From Herbidospora yilanensis (GTDB lineage: Bacteria > Actinomycetota > Actinomycetes > Streptosporangiales > Streptosporangiaceae), in NCBI RefSeq assembly GCF_001570565.1, contig NZ_BBXE01000014.1:1-64000 (forward strand): DNA of 64,000 nt, read 5' to 3'. Within the stretch, counting starts at the first letter, position 1; each line of letters starts with the position of its first letter. The position numbers were made by a program, and so were the translations under genes. This document shows positions 18,737 through 27,120 of this stretch, one piece after another. The notes below the pieces were generated by a model that had not been told where the DNA came from, did no database searches, and worked only from the letters and a program-made list of their open reading frames with translations.

Positions 18737-19417
18737 GTGTTCCGACGCCGACGCGGCGCGGCCGAGACCCCGTCCGAGCCCACTCCAGGCCAGCAGACGG
18801 CCACCGCACCCGAGGGCCCCGCCCGCGAGTCCGGCCCGTGGGACGCCGCCGACAGCTACCCCCAGGCCGACCGGGTCGACCTGGGCGGGCTCCACCTGCC
18901 CATCGGGCCCGACTTCGAGGTCCAGCTCCAGGTGGCCGGCGACCAGATCGTCGGCGCGCTGGTGCTGGCCCACGAGAGCGCCCTGCAACTGCACGCCTAC
19001 GCCGCCCCGAAGAGGTCGGGCCTGTGGGACGACCTTCGCGTCGAGCTCAGCCGCGACGTCGAGTCGGCCAAGGGCACCGTCGAGGAGGCCGAGGGCCCCT
19101 TCGGCACCGAGCTCCACGCGGTCGTGCCGCAGCAGAACGGCCCCGCCGCGTCCATCCGCTACATCGGCGTCGACGGGCCGCGCTGGTTCCTGCGGGCCGT
19201 GATCACCGGCCGGGCCGCCGTCGACCCGGCGGCCGCCGCGGTCCTCGAAGGCGTGGTGCGCGAGGTCGTGGTCGTCCGGGGCGACGACCCGATGGCGCCG
19301 CGCGAGGGCATCCCGCTCCAGCTTCCGCCCGAGGCCCGCCAGGCCCTGGAGGAGCAGTCCGAAGACAAGGGCTACGACCCCTACGAACGCGGCCCGGAGA
19401 TCACCGAGACCCGGTGA
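18737..19417 (+). CDS. DUF3710 family protein
   Basis: 226 residues from the GTG at 18737, which has AGGAAAGG eight bases upstream; an in-frame GTG at 18728 overlaps that ribosome site and is less likely. It begins with a basic MFRRRRG patch and a low-complexity segment to about residue 35, then a globular DUF3710 region (VDLGGLHLPIGPDFEVQLQ onward). No catalytic residue is evident. The family is restricted to actinobacteria and almost always follows dut. Confidence 0.9.
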   Translation: MFRRRRGAAETPSEPTPGQQTATAPEGPARESGPWDAADSYPQADRVDLGGLHLPIGPDFEVQLQVAGDQIVGALVLAHESALQLHAYAAPKRSGLWDDLRVELSRDVESAKGTVEEAEGPFGTELHAVVPQQNGPAASIRYIGVDGPRWFLRAVITGRAAVDPAAAAVLEGVVREVVVVRGDDPMAPREGIPLQLPPEARQALEEQSEDKGYDPYERGPEITETR

Positions 19418-19486
19418 ATTCCCGCTTTGCCCGGTCGATATGGGACCGTTATGCACCTGGACGCCCATCGCCTAGGCTGAAGCATC

Positions 19487-19873
19487 ATGAGCACACAGGA
19501 GCCCGTCAAAAAGGGCGGACTACGCGGCTTCTTCCGCCGGCTGGCCACCAGCCAGGCCGAGCTGGAGGCGGCCGAACTCCGGGAAGACCTCGAAAGCCAC
19601 GGGGCCACCCCCATCGCGGCGTGTGGCGAGCGCCAGCGTTTCTGCGTGGCCGGTACCCTTCGTACGGTGACCCTCCGGCCACGAGGCGGCGCCCCGGCCC
19701 TGGAAGCCGAGTTGTACGACGGCTCCGACGTCATCGACCTGGTCTGGCTGGGCCGACGCAAGATCGTCGGCATCGAGCCGGGCCGGGTGGTCCGCGCCGA
19801 GGGCCTCGTGAGCCTGCAAGACGGTCGCAAGGTCATGTTCAACCCGCGGTACGAACTGCGCCCAACCGGGTGA
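19487..19873 (+). CDS. OB-fold nucleic-acid-binding domain protein
   Basis: 128 residues. A basic, helical N-terminus (about 1-40, GGLRGFFRRLATS) precedes an OB-fold of about 85 residues (RQRFCVAGTLRTVTLRP to KVMFNPRYELRP), like the small OB-fold proteins found at this locus in mycobacteria (Rv2694c) and Streptomyces. It presumably binds single-stranded nucleic acid; no partner is known. It lies 69 bp after DUF3710 and 20 bp before DUF3159. Confidence 0.85.
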   Translation: MSTQEPVKKGGLRGFFRRLATSQAELEAAELREDLESHGATPIAACGERQRFCVAGTLRTVTLRPRGGAPALEAELYDGSDVIDLVWLGRRKIVGIEPGRVVRAEGLVSLQDGRKVMFNPRYELRPTG

Positions 19874-19893
19874 CGAGGAACGGTGAACCACAC

Positions 19894-20562
19894 GTGAGCA
19901 CTGCCGAAGAGGCCGCACCCCCACCCCCGGTGAGCGCCCACGAGACCGTCGAGGCCGTGGTCCGGGCCCAGATCGCCAAGGCGTTCGGCGGCAGGCGGGG
20001 CACCGTCGAGGCGGCCGTGCCGACCATCGCCTTCACGCTGACCTGGATCTTCACCGAAGACCTGAAGTTCTCCGTGATCCTCTCGGTGGCCCTGTCGGTG
20101 GTGCTGCTGGTCGCCCGCATCGTGCAGCGGTCGACGCCGCAGTTCGTGCTCAACAGCCTCTTCGGCATCGGCATCGGCGCGTTCTTCGCGCTGCGCAGCG
20201 GCAACGCGGAGGACGCGTTCCTGCCCGGCATGCTCTGGATCGCCGTCGTCGAGGCGCTGATGATCCTGTCGATCCTGGTGCGCTGGCCGTTCCTGGGTTT
20301 CCTGCTGGGGGCCACCAACCCCGACGACCCGATCGCCTGGCACCGCGACAAGGGCATCGTCGACCTGTGCGTGAAGTTGTCGTGGATCATGGCCCTGCCC
20401 GGCCTCATCAAGCTGGGCGTGCAGATCCCGCTCTACCTGGCGGGCAACGTCTTCTGGCTCGGCATCGCCAAGGTCGCCCTCGGCTGGCCGGTCTACCTGG
20501 CCGCGCTGGCCACGGTGGGCTGGATGCTGGCCCGCGGACGGACCGTCCAGCCCACCACCTGA
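19894..20562 (+). CDS. DUF3159 membrane protein
   Basis: 222 residues from a GTG at 19894. Five or six hydrophobic segments between about residues 35 and 215, with the family's WIFTEDLKFSVILSVALSV near the start and FLLGATNPDDPIAWHRDKG in a central loop. DUF3159 proteins are actinobacterial integral membrane proteins of unknown function. Conserved neighbourhood with the RCK/TrkA genes and the KimA-like permease hints at a link to ion homeostasis, but this is inference. It converges on ceoC with 15 bp between stops. Confidence 0.88.
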   Translation: MSTAEEAAPPPPVSAHETVEAVVRAQIAKAFGGRRGTVEAAVPTIAFTLTWIFTEDLKFSVILSVALSVVLLVARIVQRSTPQFVLNSLFGIGIGAFFALRSGNAEDAFLPGMLWIAVVEALMILSILVRWPFLGFLLGATNPDDPIAWHRDKGIVDLCVKLSWIMALPGLIKLGVQIPLYLAGNVFWLGIAKVALGWPVYLAALATVGWMLARGRTVQPTT

Positions 20563-20577
20563 CCCGCCGGTGACCCG

Positions 20578-21237
20578 TCAGTGGGGCGCGAGGAGCTGGC
20601 TCAGCTCCTCCTCGACCTCCTGGCTGGCCACGAACAGCAGTTCGTCGCCGGCCTCCAGCGGGTCGTCGGCCGAGGGCACCAGCACCCGGCCCTCGCGCAG
20701 GATCGCCACCAGCGCCGAATCGGTCGGCCACGGCACCGAACCGGCCCGCTGGCCCACCACGGGCGCGTCTTCGGGCAGGGTCAGCTCGACCAGGTTGGCC
20801 TGACCCTGGCGGAAGGTCATCAGCCGCACCAGGTCGCCGACGCTGACCGCCTCTTCGACGAGCGCGCTGATCAGGCGCGGCGTGGAGACCGCGACGTCGA
20901 CGCCCCACGACTCGTTGAACAACCACTCGTTCTTCGGGTGGTTGATGCGGGCGACCACCCGCGGCACGCCGTATTCGGTCTTGGCCAGCAGCGAGACGAC
21001 CAGGTTGACCTTGTCGTCGCCGGAGGCGGCGATCACGACGTGGCAGGCGTTCAGCCCGGCCTCGTCGAGCGCGGAGATCTCACACGCGTCGGCGAGCAGC
21101 CACTCGGCCCTCGGCACGCTGTCGATCTTGATGGCCTTGGGGTCGATGTCGATCAGCAGCACCTCGTGGCCGTTCTCCAGGAGCTCGGCCGCGATCGAAC
21201 GGCCGACGGCGCCCGCCCCGGCGATCGTGACGCGCAT
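20578..21237 (-). CDS. TrkA-type potassium regulatory protein (CeoC-like)
   Basis: 219 residues from the ATG at 21237; this codon shares a base with the stop of the upstream gene (TGATG). The RCK_N Rossmann domain (1-140) starts with VTIAGAGAVGRSIAAELL and the acidic NAD-site end LIDIDP. RCK_C covers about 150-219 with the ligand-site region ALVAILREGRVLVPSADDPLEAGDE. Such proteins gate potassium channels or transporters in response to NAD(H), ATP or cyclic di-AMP. Together with its neighbour it matches mycobacterial CeoB/CeoC. Confidence 0.9.
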   Translation of the reverse strand: MRVTIAGAGAVGRSIAAELLENGHEVLLIDIDPKAIKIDSVPRAEWLLADACEISALDEAGLNACHVVIAASGDDKVNLVVSLLAKTEYGVPRVVARINHPKNEWLFNESWGVDVAVSTPRLISALVEEAVSVGDLVRLMTFRQGQANLVELTLPEDAPVVGQRAGSVPWPTDSALVAILREGRVLVPSADDPLEAGDELLFVASQEVEEELSQLLAPH

Positions 21238-21908
21238 CAGTTCTCCTCGGTCTCGGCCGGCGTGCCGGACAGCACCTTGTTGATGTGGTCCATGTGGCCC
21301 CCCACGGCGACGACGTGGAGCACGTCGCCCTCCTGGAGCACGGTGTCCTGGGCCGGCACGACCGCCTCGCCCATCCGGTTGAAGAACGCGACCCGGCCGC
21401 CGACGGCGCTCTCCAGGTCGACGGCGCGGGTGCCGATCCAGGCCGGGTTGTAGGTGACCTCGGCCAGCACGACGGTGCCCGTCGGGTCGCGCCACAGCGG
21501 CTCGGCGCCCTCGGGCAGCACCCGGCGCAGGATCTGGTCGGCCGTCCAGCGCACGGTGGCCACGGTCGGGATGCCCAGCCGCTGGTAGACCTCGGCGCGG
21601 CGGGGGTCGTAGATGCGGGCCACGACGTTGTCGACGCCGAAGGTCTCGCGGGCGACGCGGGCGCTGATGATGTTGGAGTTGTCGCCGCTGGACACGGCGA
21701 CGTAGGCCTGGGCCGACTCGATGCCCGCCTCTTCCAGGACGTCTCGGTCGAAGCCGATCCCGGTGACCCGGCGCCCCCGGAACCCCGCGCGCAGGCGGCG
21801 GAACGCCTGGGGATCACGATCGATGATCGCGACCGAATGGCCGTTGTCCTCCAGGATGTGGGCGAGCGTGGATCCCACGCGCCCGCACCCCATGATCACG
21901 ATGTGCAT
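21237..21908 (-). CDS. TrkA-type potassium regulatory protein (CeoB-like)
   Basis: 223 residues from the ATG at 21908, preceded by GGGGAG; an upstream extension is open but unneeded. The Rossmann NAD site is IVIMGCGRVGSTLAHIL with IIDRDP at the end of the second strand, followed by an RCK_C domain (about 145-223). It is the first gene of the leftward pair and diverges from the KimA-like permease across 98 bp that must carry both promoters, suggesting the pair regulates that transporter. Confidence 0.9.
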   Translation of the reverse strand: MHIVIMGCGRVGSTLAHILEDNGHSVAIIDRDPQAFRRLRAGFRGRRVTGIGFDRDVLEEAGIESAQAYVAVSSGDNSNIISARVARETFGVDNVVARIYDPRRAEVYQRLGIPTVATVRWTADQILRRVLPEGAEPLWRDPTGTVVLAEVTYNPAWIGTRAVDLESAVGGRVAFFNRMGEAVVPAQDTVLQEGDVLHVVAVGGHMDHINKVLSGTPAETEEN

Positions 21909-22006
21909 GCTCCCCGCCGATGTCGAGACGTCGATGGGGACAGTATCCCGTCTACGGGCACCGCCGCGTGCCGTGTCCCTGGTCAGGGCGGCTACGCTTC
22001 TCAGTC

Positions 22007-24055
22007 GTGCCAAAGGTGACGGATCTCGTCAAGCGCCTTGTCGTCGGGCGGGCCTTGCGCAGCACCGAGCTGCACGGGCAGCTCCTGCCCAAGCGCGTCG
22101 CCCTGCCGGTCTTCGCCAGCGACGCGCTCTCCTCCGTGGCCTACGCGCCGCAGGAGATCCTCGTCATCCTCTCGATCGCCGGTGTCGCCGCCTACAACTT
22201 CAGCCCGTGGGTCGCCGTGGGCGTCGTCGTGATCATGCTGACGGTGGTGGCGTCGTACCGGCAGAACGTGCACGCCTACCCGTCGGGCGGCGGCGACTAC
22301 GAGGTCGCCACGGTGAACCTCGGGCCCAACGCCGGGCTCACGGTGGCCAGCGCGCTGCTGGTCGACTACGTGCTCACGGTGGCCGTGTCGGTCGCCAACG
22401 GCGTCGACTACGTCGGCGCCACGATCCCGTTCGTGGCCACCCACAAGCCGCTCGTGGCGATCGTCATCGTGGTGGTCCTGACGCTGATGAACCTGCGGGG
22501 CATCCGCGAGTCGGGCATCGCGTTCGCGGTCCCCACCTATCTCTTCATGGCGTCGGTCATCGGGATGATCCTGTGGGGGCTGTTCCGGCTGGTCGTCCTG
22601 GGCGACCAGTTGCGCGCCCCGACCGCCGGGTTCGACGTGGTGCCCGAGGAGATGGACCTGGCCGGGTTCGCCCTGGCGTTCCTGGTGCTGCGGGCCTTCG
22701 CGTCGGGCTGCGCCGCGCTGACCGGGGTCGAGGCGATCAGCAACGGCGTGCCGGCCTTCCGCAAGCCCAAGAGCCGCAACGCCGCCACCACGCTGCTGCT
22801 GATGGGCACCGTGGCCGTCAGCATGTTCGGCGGCATCATCTTCCTGGGCCTGAAGGCGGGCGTGACGGTCGCCGAGCCGGCCCACGTCGCGGGCGGCCTG
22901 CTGCGGCCCGACGGCACGGCGGTCGGCCCGAACTACTACCAGGAGCCGATCATCTCGCAGGTCGCCTCGGCCGTCTTCGGGCCGGGAACGCTCCTGTTCA
23001 TCCTCGTCTCGGCCGTGACGGCGCTGATCCTGTTCCTGGCGGCCAACACGGCGTTCAACGGCTTCCCGGTGCTGGGCTCGATCCTGGCGCAGGACCGCTA
23101 CCTGCCCCGCCAGCTCCACACCCGGGGCGACCGGCTGGCCTTCAGCAACGGCATCATCATCCTGGCCGCCGGGGCGGGCCTGCTGATCTGGGCGTTCGAC
23201 GCCGACGTCAGCAAGCTGCTGAACCTCTACATCGTGGGCGTGTTCGTGTCGTTCACGCTCAGCCAGACGGGCATGGTCCGCCACTGGACCCGGATGTTGC
23301 GCACCGAGACCGACGCAAAGGTCCGGTTCGAGATGATGCGCGCCCGGGTGATCAACGGGTTCGGCGGCGTGATGACCGGGATCGTGCTCGTGGTCGTGCT
23401 GATCACGAAGTTCACCCACGGCGCCTACATCGTCTGCATCGCCATGCCGGTGCTGTTCCTGATGATGAAGGGCATCCGGCACCACTACGACGCGGTCGCG
23501 ACCGAGTTGTCCGCGCCCGAGGACGACATCGACGCCTCGATGCTCCCGGCCCGCAACCACGCGATCGTGCTGGTCTCCAAGATCCACAAGCCGACGCTGC
23601 GGGCCCTGGCCTACGCCCGCGCCACCCGCCCCTCGACCCTGGAGGCCGTCTCGGTCGGCGTCGACCCGGCCGAGTCGCAGCGCCTCCAGGAGGAGTGGGA
23701 CCGGCGCGGCATCCCCGTGACGCTGAAGATCCTCGACTCGCCCTACCGCGAGATCACCCGGCCCATCCTCGAATACGTCAAGTCGCTGCGCCGCCGCTCC
23801 CCGCGCGACGTGGTGACGGTCTACATCCCCGAATACGTCGTCGGCCGCTGGTGGGAGCACCTGCTCCACAATCAGAGCGCGCTGCGGCTGAAGGCCAAAC
23901 TTCTGTTCAAGCCCGGGGTCATGGTCACCAGCGTGCCCTGGCAGCTCCAGTCGGCCGACCGGGTCATCGGCCGGGTCGAACCGGCCGCCCCGGGGTCCGT
24001 GCGGCGGCCCTACGGATCTTCGTCCGGTCGGTCCGATGGCCAGCCCAAGGCATGA
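22007..24055 (+). CDS. APC-superfamily permease, KimA-like potassium transporter
   Basis: 682 residues from a GTG start. About 12 membrane helices to roughly residue 480, with the unwound-helix motif FASDALSSVAYAPQEI near the N-terminus that marks the KimA group of APC transporters, and YPSGGGDYEVA. The cytoplasmic C-terminal domain (about 490-665) contains HAIVLVSKIHKPTLRAL. Bacillus KimA is a proton-coupled high-affinity potassium importer controlled by cyclic di-AMP. The divergent RCK pair supports a potassium role here. M. tuberculosis Rv2690c is the positional equivalent. Confidence 0.85.
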   Translation: MPKVTDLVKRLVVGRALRSTELHGQLLPKRVALPVFASDALSSVAYAPQEILVILSIAGVAAYNFSPWVAVGVVVIMLTVVASYRQNVHAYPSGGGDYEVATVNLGPNAGLTVASALLVDYVLTVAVSVANGVDYVGATIPFVATHKPLVAIVIVVVLTLMNLRGIRESGIAFAVPTYLFMASVIGMILWGLFRLVVLGDQLRAPTAGFDVVPEEMDLAGFALAFLVLRAFASGCAALTGVEAISNGVPAFRKPKSRNAATTLLLMGTVAVSMFGGIIFLGLKAGVTVAEPAHVAGGLLRPDGTAVGPNYYQEPIISQVASAVFGPGTLLFILVSAVTALILFLAANTAFNGFPVLGSILAQDRYLPRQLHTRGDRLAFSNGIIILAAGAGLLIWAFDADVSKLLNLYIVGVFVSFTLSQTGMVRHWTRMLRTETDAKVRFEMMRARVINGFGGVMTGIVLVVVLITKFTHGAYIVCIAMPVLFLMMKGIRHHYDAVATELSAPEDDIDASMLPARNHAIVLVSKIHKPTLRALAYARATRPSTLEAVSVGVDPAESQRLQEEWDRRGIPVTLKILDSPYREITRPILEYVKSLRRRSPRDVVTVYIPEYVVGRWWEHLLHNQSALRLKAKLLFKPGVMVTSVPWQLQSADRVIGRVEPAAPGSVRRPYGSSSGRSDGQPKA

Positions 24056-24062
24056 TGGGAGA

Positions 24063-25295
24063 ATGCTTGAACTGACGGTGGGCCAGGTGGCCAATGGCGG
24101 ATGGTGCGTCGCCCGGCACGACGGGCGGGTGGTGTTCGTCAGGCACGCGCTCCCGGGAGAGCGCGTGCGGGCCGAGGTCACCGAGGAGACGGCCCGGTTC
24201 CTCCGCGCCGACGCGGTGGAGATCCTTGAGGCCTCGCCCGACCGGGTGACCCCGCCCTGCCCCTTCAGCGGGCCCGGCAGGTGCGGCGGCTGCGACTGGC
24301 AGCACGCCTCTCTGGAGGCGCAGCGGCGCCTGAAGGCCGACGTGGTGGCCGAACAACTCTCCCGCCTGGCGGGCATCGACCGGGAGATCACGGTCGAGGA
24401 GGTGCCCGGCGCGCCCGACGGCCTCGGCTGGCGCACCCGCGTCCAGTACGCGACCGGCCGCGACGGCCTCCTGGGCCTGCGCCGCCACCGCTCCCACGAC
24501 GTCGAGCCGGTGACCGACTGCCTGATCGCCGACCCGGCGATCGAGGAGCTGCGCGTCGCCACCGAGGGCTGGCGCGGCGCCGCCTCGGTGGAGTTCATCG
24601 CCTCGACCGGCGGCGACCACGCGGTCGTCGTGACCCCCAAGCCCCATCGCGACGTGCGCATCCCCGACATCGACGCCAGCGTGATGCTCGACGAGGGCCG
24701 GCGCGGCACCCGCGTCCTCCAGGGCCACGGCACCCTCACCGAACGCGTGGGCGACCGCGACTTCCGCGTCTCGGCCAGCGGCTTCTGGCAGGTCCACCCC
24801 GGCGCCGCCGCGACCCTGCTCGACGCCGTCCTCGACTTCGCCCAGCCCAAGCCGGGCGAGTGGGCCCTCGACCTCTACTGCGGCGCCGGCCTGTTCGCCG
24901 CCGGCCTGGCCGAGGCCGTCGGCCCGTCGGGAGCCGTGCTGGGCATCGAGAGCGAGGCCCAGGCGGTGCAGGACGCCCGCTGGAACCTGCGCGGCGTCGC
25001 CCAGGTCTCCTTCGAACGCGGACGCGTGGAGGAGGCCCTCGACCGGCTGGAGATCGAACGCGCCGACCTGGTCGTGACCGACCCGCCCCGGGCGGGGCTC
25101 GGGCGCGAGGTGGTCGACCGGGTGGCGGGGCTGCGGGCCTCCCGGATCGTGTACGTGTCGTGCGACCCGGCGACTCTGGCGCGGGACATCAAGTGGTTCG
25201 GGGAGCTCGGGTACGAACTGGCGGACATCCGCGCCTTTGATCAATATCCGATGACGCACCACGTGGAGTGTGTGGCGCTGCTGGTCAGAGGCTAG
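24063..25295 (+). CDS. TrmA/RlmD family class I RNA 5-methyluridine methyltransferase
   Basis: 410 residues from the ATG at 24063. Begins with a TRAM-like RNA-binding domain (MLELTVGQVANGGWCVARHDGR), followed by the iron-sulfur cysteines CPFSGPGRCGGCDWQH, then a SAM domain with ALDLYCGAGLFAAGLA and the catalytic region VSCDPATLARD near the C-terminus. It methylates C5 of a uridine in tRNA or rRNA; which one cannot be decided. It follows the permease by 7 bp, the same order as M. tuberculosis Rv2690c-Rv2689c. Confidence 0.9.
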   Translation: MLELTVGQVANGGWCVARHDGRVVFVRHALPGERVRAEVTEETARFLRADAVEILEASPDRVTPPCPFSGPGRCGGCDWQHASLEAQRRLKADVVAEQLSRLAGIDREITVEEVPGAPDGLGWRTRVQYATGRDGLLGLRRHRSHDVEPVTDCLIADPAIEELRVATEGWRGAASVEFIASTGGDHAVVVTPKPHRDVRIPDIDASVMLDEGRRGTRVLQGHGTLTERVGDRDFRVSASGFWQVHPGAAATLLDAVLDFAQPKPGEWALDLYCGAGLFAAGLAEAVGPSGAVLGIESEAQAVQDARWNLRGVAQVSFERGRVEEALDRLEIERADLVVTDPPRAGLGREVVDRVAGLRASRIVYVSCDPATLARDIKWFGELGYELADIRAFDQYPMTHHVECVALLVRG

Positions 25296-25306
25296 GGCCT
25301 GCGGCT

Positions 25307-25352
25307 GACCTGGGGTTTTGCATCTCTCGATAGTTCCGCAAAACTCCAGGTC
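25307..25352. terminator. Inverted repeat downstream of the TrmA-family gene
   Basis: Arms GACCTGGGGTTTTGC (25307-25321) and GCAAAACTCCAGGTC (25338-25352) match at 14 of 15 positions around a 16-nt loop, starting 12 bp after the methyltransferase stop. It probably serves as its terminator; the long loop and AT-rich inner arms are unusual for this genome. Confidence 0.6.
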
Positions 25353-25366
25353 GCTCCATCAAGCGC

Positions 25367-25400
25367 CAAGATCATTGCGCATTGAGTGCGCACGATCTTG
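25367..25400. repeat. Second inverted repeat with CAAGATC core
   Basis: Arms CAAGATCATTGCGCA (25367-25381) and TGCGCACGATCTTG (25387-25400) pair with one bulge around a 5-nt loop. A third CCAAGATC follows near 25410. The two dyads within 100 bp at the border between conserved and accessory DNA resemble a dispersed palindromic repeat or a decayed mobile-element end. Confidence 0.5.
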
Positions 25401-25433
25401 CCGCATCATTCCAAGATCACGACTCTGGGCCGG

Positions 25434-25664
25434 TCACTCAGGGTGGTCGACAACCCAGGTACCCCGGCGCGCCTCCGTCACTACCCGACCCTCCGCGCGG
25501 ACGACGCTTAGCGCCTGACGAACCGTGTCCCGGGCCGCGTCGTAGATGTCCATCAGGTCCGGCTCGGAGGGAAGGCGCCGGCGCCACTCGCCCGACTCGA
25601 TGCGGGCGCGCAGAAATCCAGCTATCTGCTGGTAGAGGGGTGTCTGCGAGTCCCGGTCGAGCAT
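25434..25664 (-). CDS. Short GntR-family winged-helix regulator
   Basis: 76 residues from the ATG at 25664 (MLDRDSQTPLYQQIAGFL). It contains only the GntR DNA-binding domain: helix-turn-helix RLPSEPDLMDIYDAARDTVRQAL and the wing EGRVVTEARRGTWVV, with no effector domain. Such mini GntR proteins are frequent in actinomycete accessory regions beside small genes. The frame extends upstream by 43 codons without a family match. Target and ligand are unknown. Confidence 0.75.
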   Translation of the reverse strand: MLDRDSQTPLYQQIAGFLRARIESGEWRRRLPSEPDLMDIYDAARDTVRQALSVVRAEGRVVTEARRGTWVVDHPE

Positions 25665-25863
25665 CCTCGGAGGCCACCCCGCCGACTTCCGGCAGGTGCT
25701 TTCACAGCGGAAGGTCGGTGAGTGAGGTGGGTTCGTGCGCCACAAAATGCCTTCTGGAGGGCTCTCTGAGGGTCTGCTCCAACCCCGCCTCACTACCTAA
25801 CATCGCTCACTTTTCCAGGTCGCAGCCTTGTCGGCCCGGGTTGGCCAGGGAAGGGGATCAGTA

Positions 25864-26124
25864 ATGCCGTTAGCGCCCCATGGTCACCCTCAGACGGAAG
25901 TCTGCGGGGTCCAGGCGGGGAACGTTGTGGGTGTTCGTGTGACCGTCTCCCAGAACGGATGCCGGAGCTTGGCATCGACGGCGGCCCGCTGGCCCGCCAA
26001 GGCCTTGGGTCACGCCTCGCGGGTCGCCGCTGCGGCGGCCGACGAAAACGGGCGCGAGCCACGCCTGCGTTCTCGCCTCAATCCCCGGAGCTGGACCGGG
26101 GGAGCGCGATTCTCGGCAGCTTGA
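25864..26124 (+). CDS. Hypothetical ORF (86 aa), doubtful
   Basis: From an ATG at 25864 with AGGGG upstream (MPLAPHGHPQTEVCGVQ) to a TGA that lies inside the first arm of a strong terminator hairpin. The fit of stop codon and terminator is the main argument for a real rightward gene, and it is divergent from the GntR gene. The protein has two cysteines and a basic, low-complexity C-terminus and resembles nothing I know. Third-position GC is lower than in neighbouring genes. It may be noncoding. Confidence 0.3.
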   Translation: MPLAPHGHPQTEVCGVQAGNVVGVRVTVSQNGCRSLASTAARWPAKALGHASRVAAAAADENGREPRLRSRLNPRSWTGGARFSAA

Positions 26125-26163
26125 AAGGCCCATGACCAAGGGTTCCGGTCATGGGCCTTTCAA
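26121..26163. terminator. Strong perfect terminator hairpin
   Basis: Perfect 17-bp stem (TTGAAAGGCCCATGACC and its complement) with a 9-nt loop AAGGGTTCC. The AT-rich base CTTTCAA gives a short U-containing tail on either strand. It closes the doubtful rightward ORF. Confidence 0.8.
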
Positions 26164-26454
26164 CGTGCCGGACTCTGCCGACCTGAGCGCTTACCGAGGG
26201 GCGAGCGACCCCGGCCCCGTGTCCTCGTAGGTGATGGAGCTCGTGTTCACATAGGCCGACGGGTCGGTCTTGGTCGCTGTCTGTCCCACCCCTTGATCCC
26301 TAGCTGGCACAGCGGGAGGCAGAAATCCGCCCCGGGAACGCGGAAACGCCCTGCCTCCACGAGGGAGACGGGGCGCAGCCTTGCGACGGGCGAGCCCTCG
26401 GACCGCGCATCGGCGCGGGCCTCTTTCCGATCGTCTGCCGGAAGGCACCGGCGG
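26164..26454. other. Gene-poor stretch downstream of terminator
   Basis: No gene is supported. A leftward reading frame ending at 26191 has a C-terminal stretch TKTDPSAYVNTSSITYEDTG whose composition looks protein-like, while its upstream part looks like noncoding DNA; it could be the remnant of a broken gene. No hairpin or ribosome site was recognised. Confidence 0.35.
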
Positions 26455-26784
26455 TCAGTAGCCGGGCTTGCCCGTGACCCCCGGCAGGCCGGGGAGCAGC
26501 TTCCCCATGTCGGCAGGGTTGGGCATGCCCGCACCCATGCCGGGGATCGCCTTCGCCAGGTCGACGAGGCTGCCAGGAGGCACCGGGGTCGCCCCGAGCA
26601 TGTTCGCCGGGACCTTCGACACGGCATCACCAATGTCAGGCAGCGTCAGCGGTGCCAGCAGGCCCCCCTTGTCCGGGGCAGGGTCGGCATGAGCCGGTCC
26701 GGCCAGCATCACGGCGATGACGGCGGCTACGGCGGCGGCCACCGTGAGACCCGCCTTCACCGGGCGGAGCGTTCCCTTCGGCAT
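26455..26784 (-). CDS. Small secreted protein with Sec signal peptide (109 aa)
   Basis: 109 residues from the ATG at 26784 (MPKGTLRPVKAGL). A clear signal peptide (hydrophobic about 14-33, cleavage after AHA) releases a mature chain of about 75 residues rich in proline, glycine and leucine (LTLPDIGDAVSKVPANML, PGMGAGMPNPADMGKLLPG). It has no cysteine. It starts 2 bp after the stop of the upstream gene, which has a similar signal peptide and DPSPSG mature start, so the two are probably a duplicated, co-translated pair. Function unknown. Confidence 0.7.
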   Translation of the reverse strand: MPKGTLRPVKAGLTVAAAVAAVIAVMLAGPAHADPAPDKGGLLAPLTLPDIGDAVSKVPANMLGATPVPPGSLVDLAKAIPGMGAGMPNPADMGKLLPGLPGVTGKPGY

Positions 26785-26786
26785 CT

Positions 26787-26993
26787 CTAGTACCGCCCCC
26801 ACGCGGGCGGGGCGACCAGGCCGCCGAGGAGGTTCGCGGAAGCGCCCGCGAATGGCTCCACCACAGGGAACAGGTCGCCGAGGACGCCGGAGGGTGACGG
26901 GTCGGCGTGGGCTGTTCCGGCCAGCATGACGGTGACGGCGGCCAGGGTGAGTCCGGCCGTCCCCACCACCCTTCGGCGCGTTCCCTTAAGCAT
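26787..26993 (-). CDS. Small secreted protein with Sec signal peptide (68 aa)
   Basis: 68 residues from the ATG at 26993, with GGAAG as ribosome site. The signal peptide (MLKGTRRRVVGTAGL, cleavage after AHA) is followed by only about 35 mature residues, ADPSPSGVLGDLFPVVEP onward, ending APPAWGRY. The start MxKGT, the AHADP cleavage region and a hydrophobic mature part are shared with the following gene. Possible roles include a surface or hyphal-wall peptide; it lacks the chaplin cysteines and glycine-asparagine motif. Confidence 0.7.
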   Translation of the reverse strand: MLKGTRRRVVGTAGLTLAAVTVMLAGTAHADPSPSGVLGDLFPVVEPFAGASANLLGGLVAPPAWGRY

Positions 26994-27120
26994 CTGCTCG
27001 CTTCCTTTCGCTCTTGATCTTCTGGCAGCAGAAGATTGGCAGGGACGATCAGGCAGAAGTGCATGGTGCGACGGGCATGGATGAACGTTGACGGCACGCG
27101 TGCCATCTAGTGATGAAGAA

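Noticed and set aside
26191-26448. 85-codon leftward frame
   Set aside because: Only the last 25 residues look protein-like; no ribosome site and the rest is Arg/Pro-rich. Described as possible remnant only.
26455-26993. Small secreted pair as chaplins or rodlins
   Set aside because: They lack the cysteine pair and Gly/Asn-rich chaplin signature; sequence does not fit either family.
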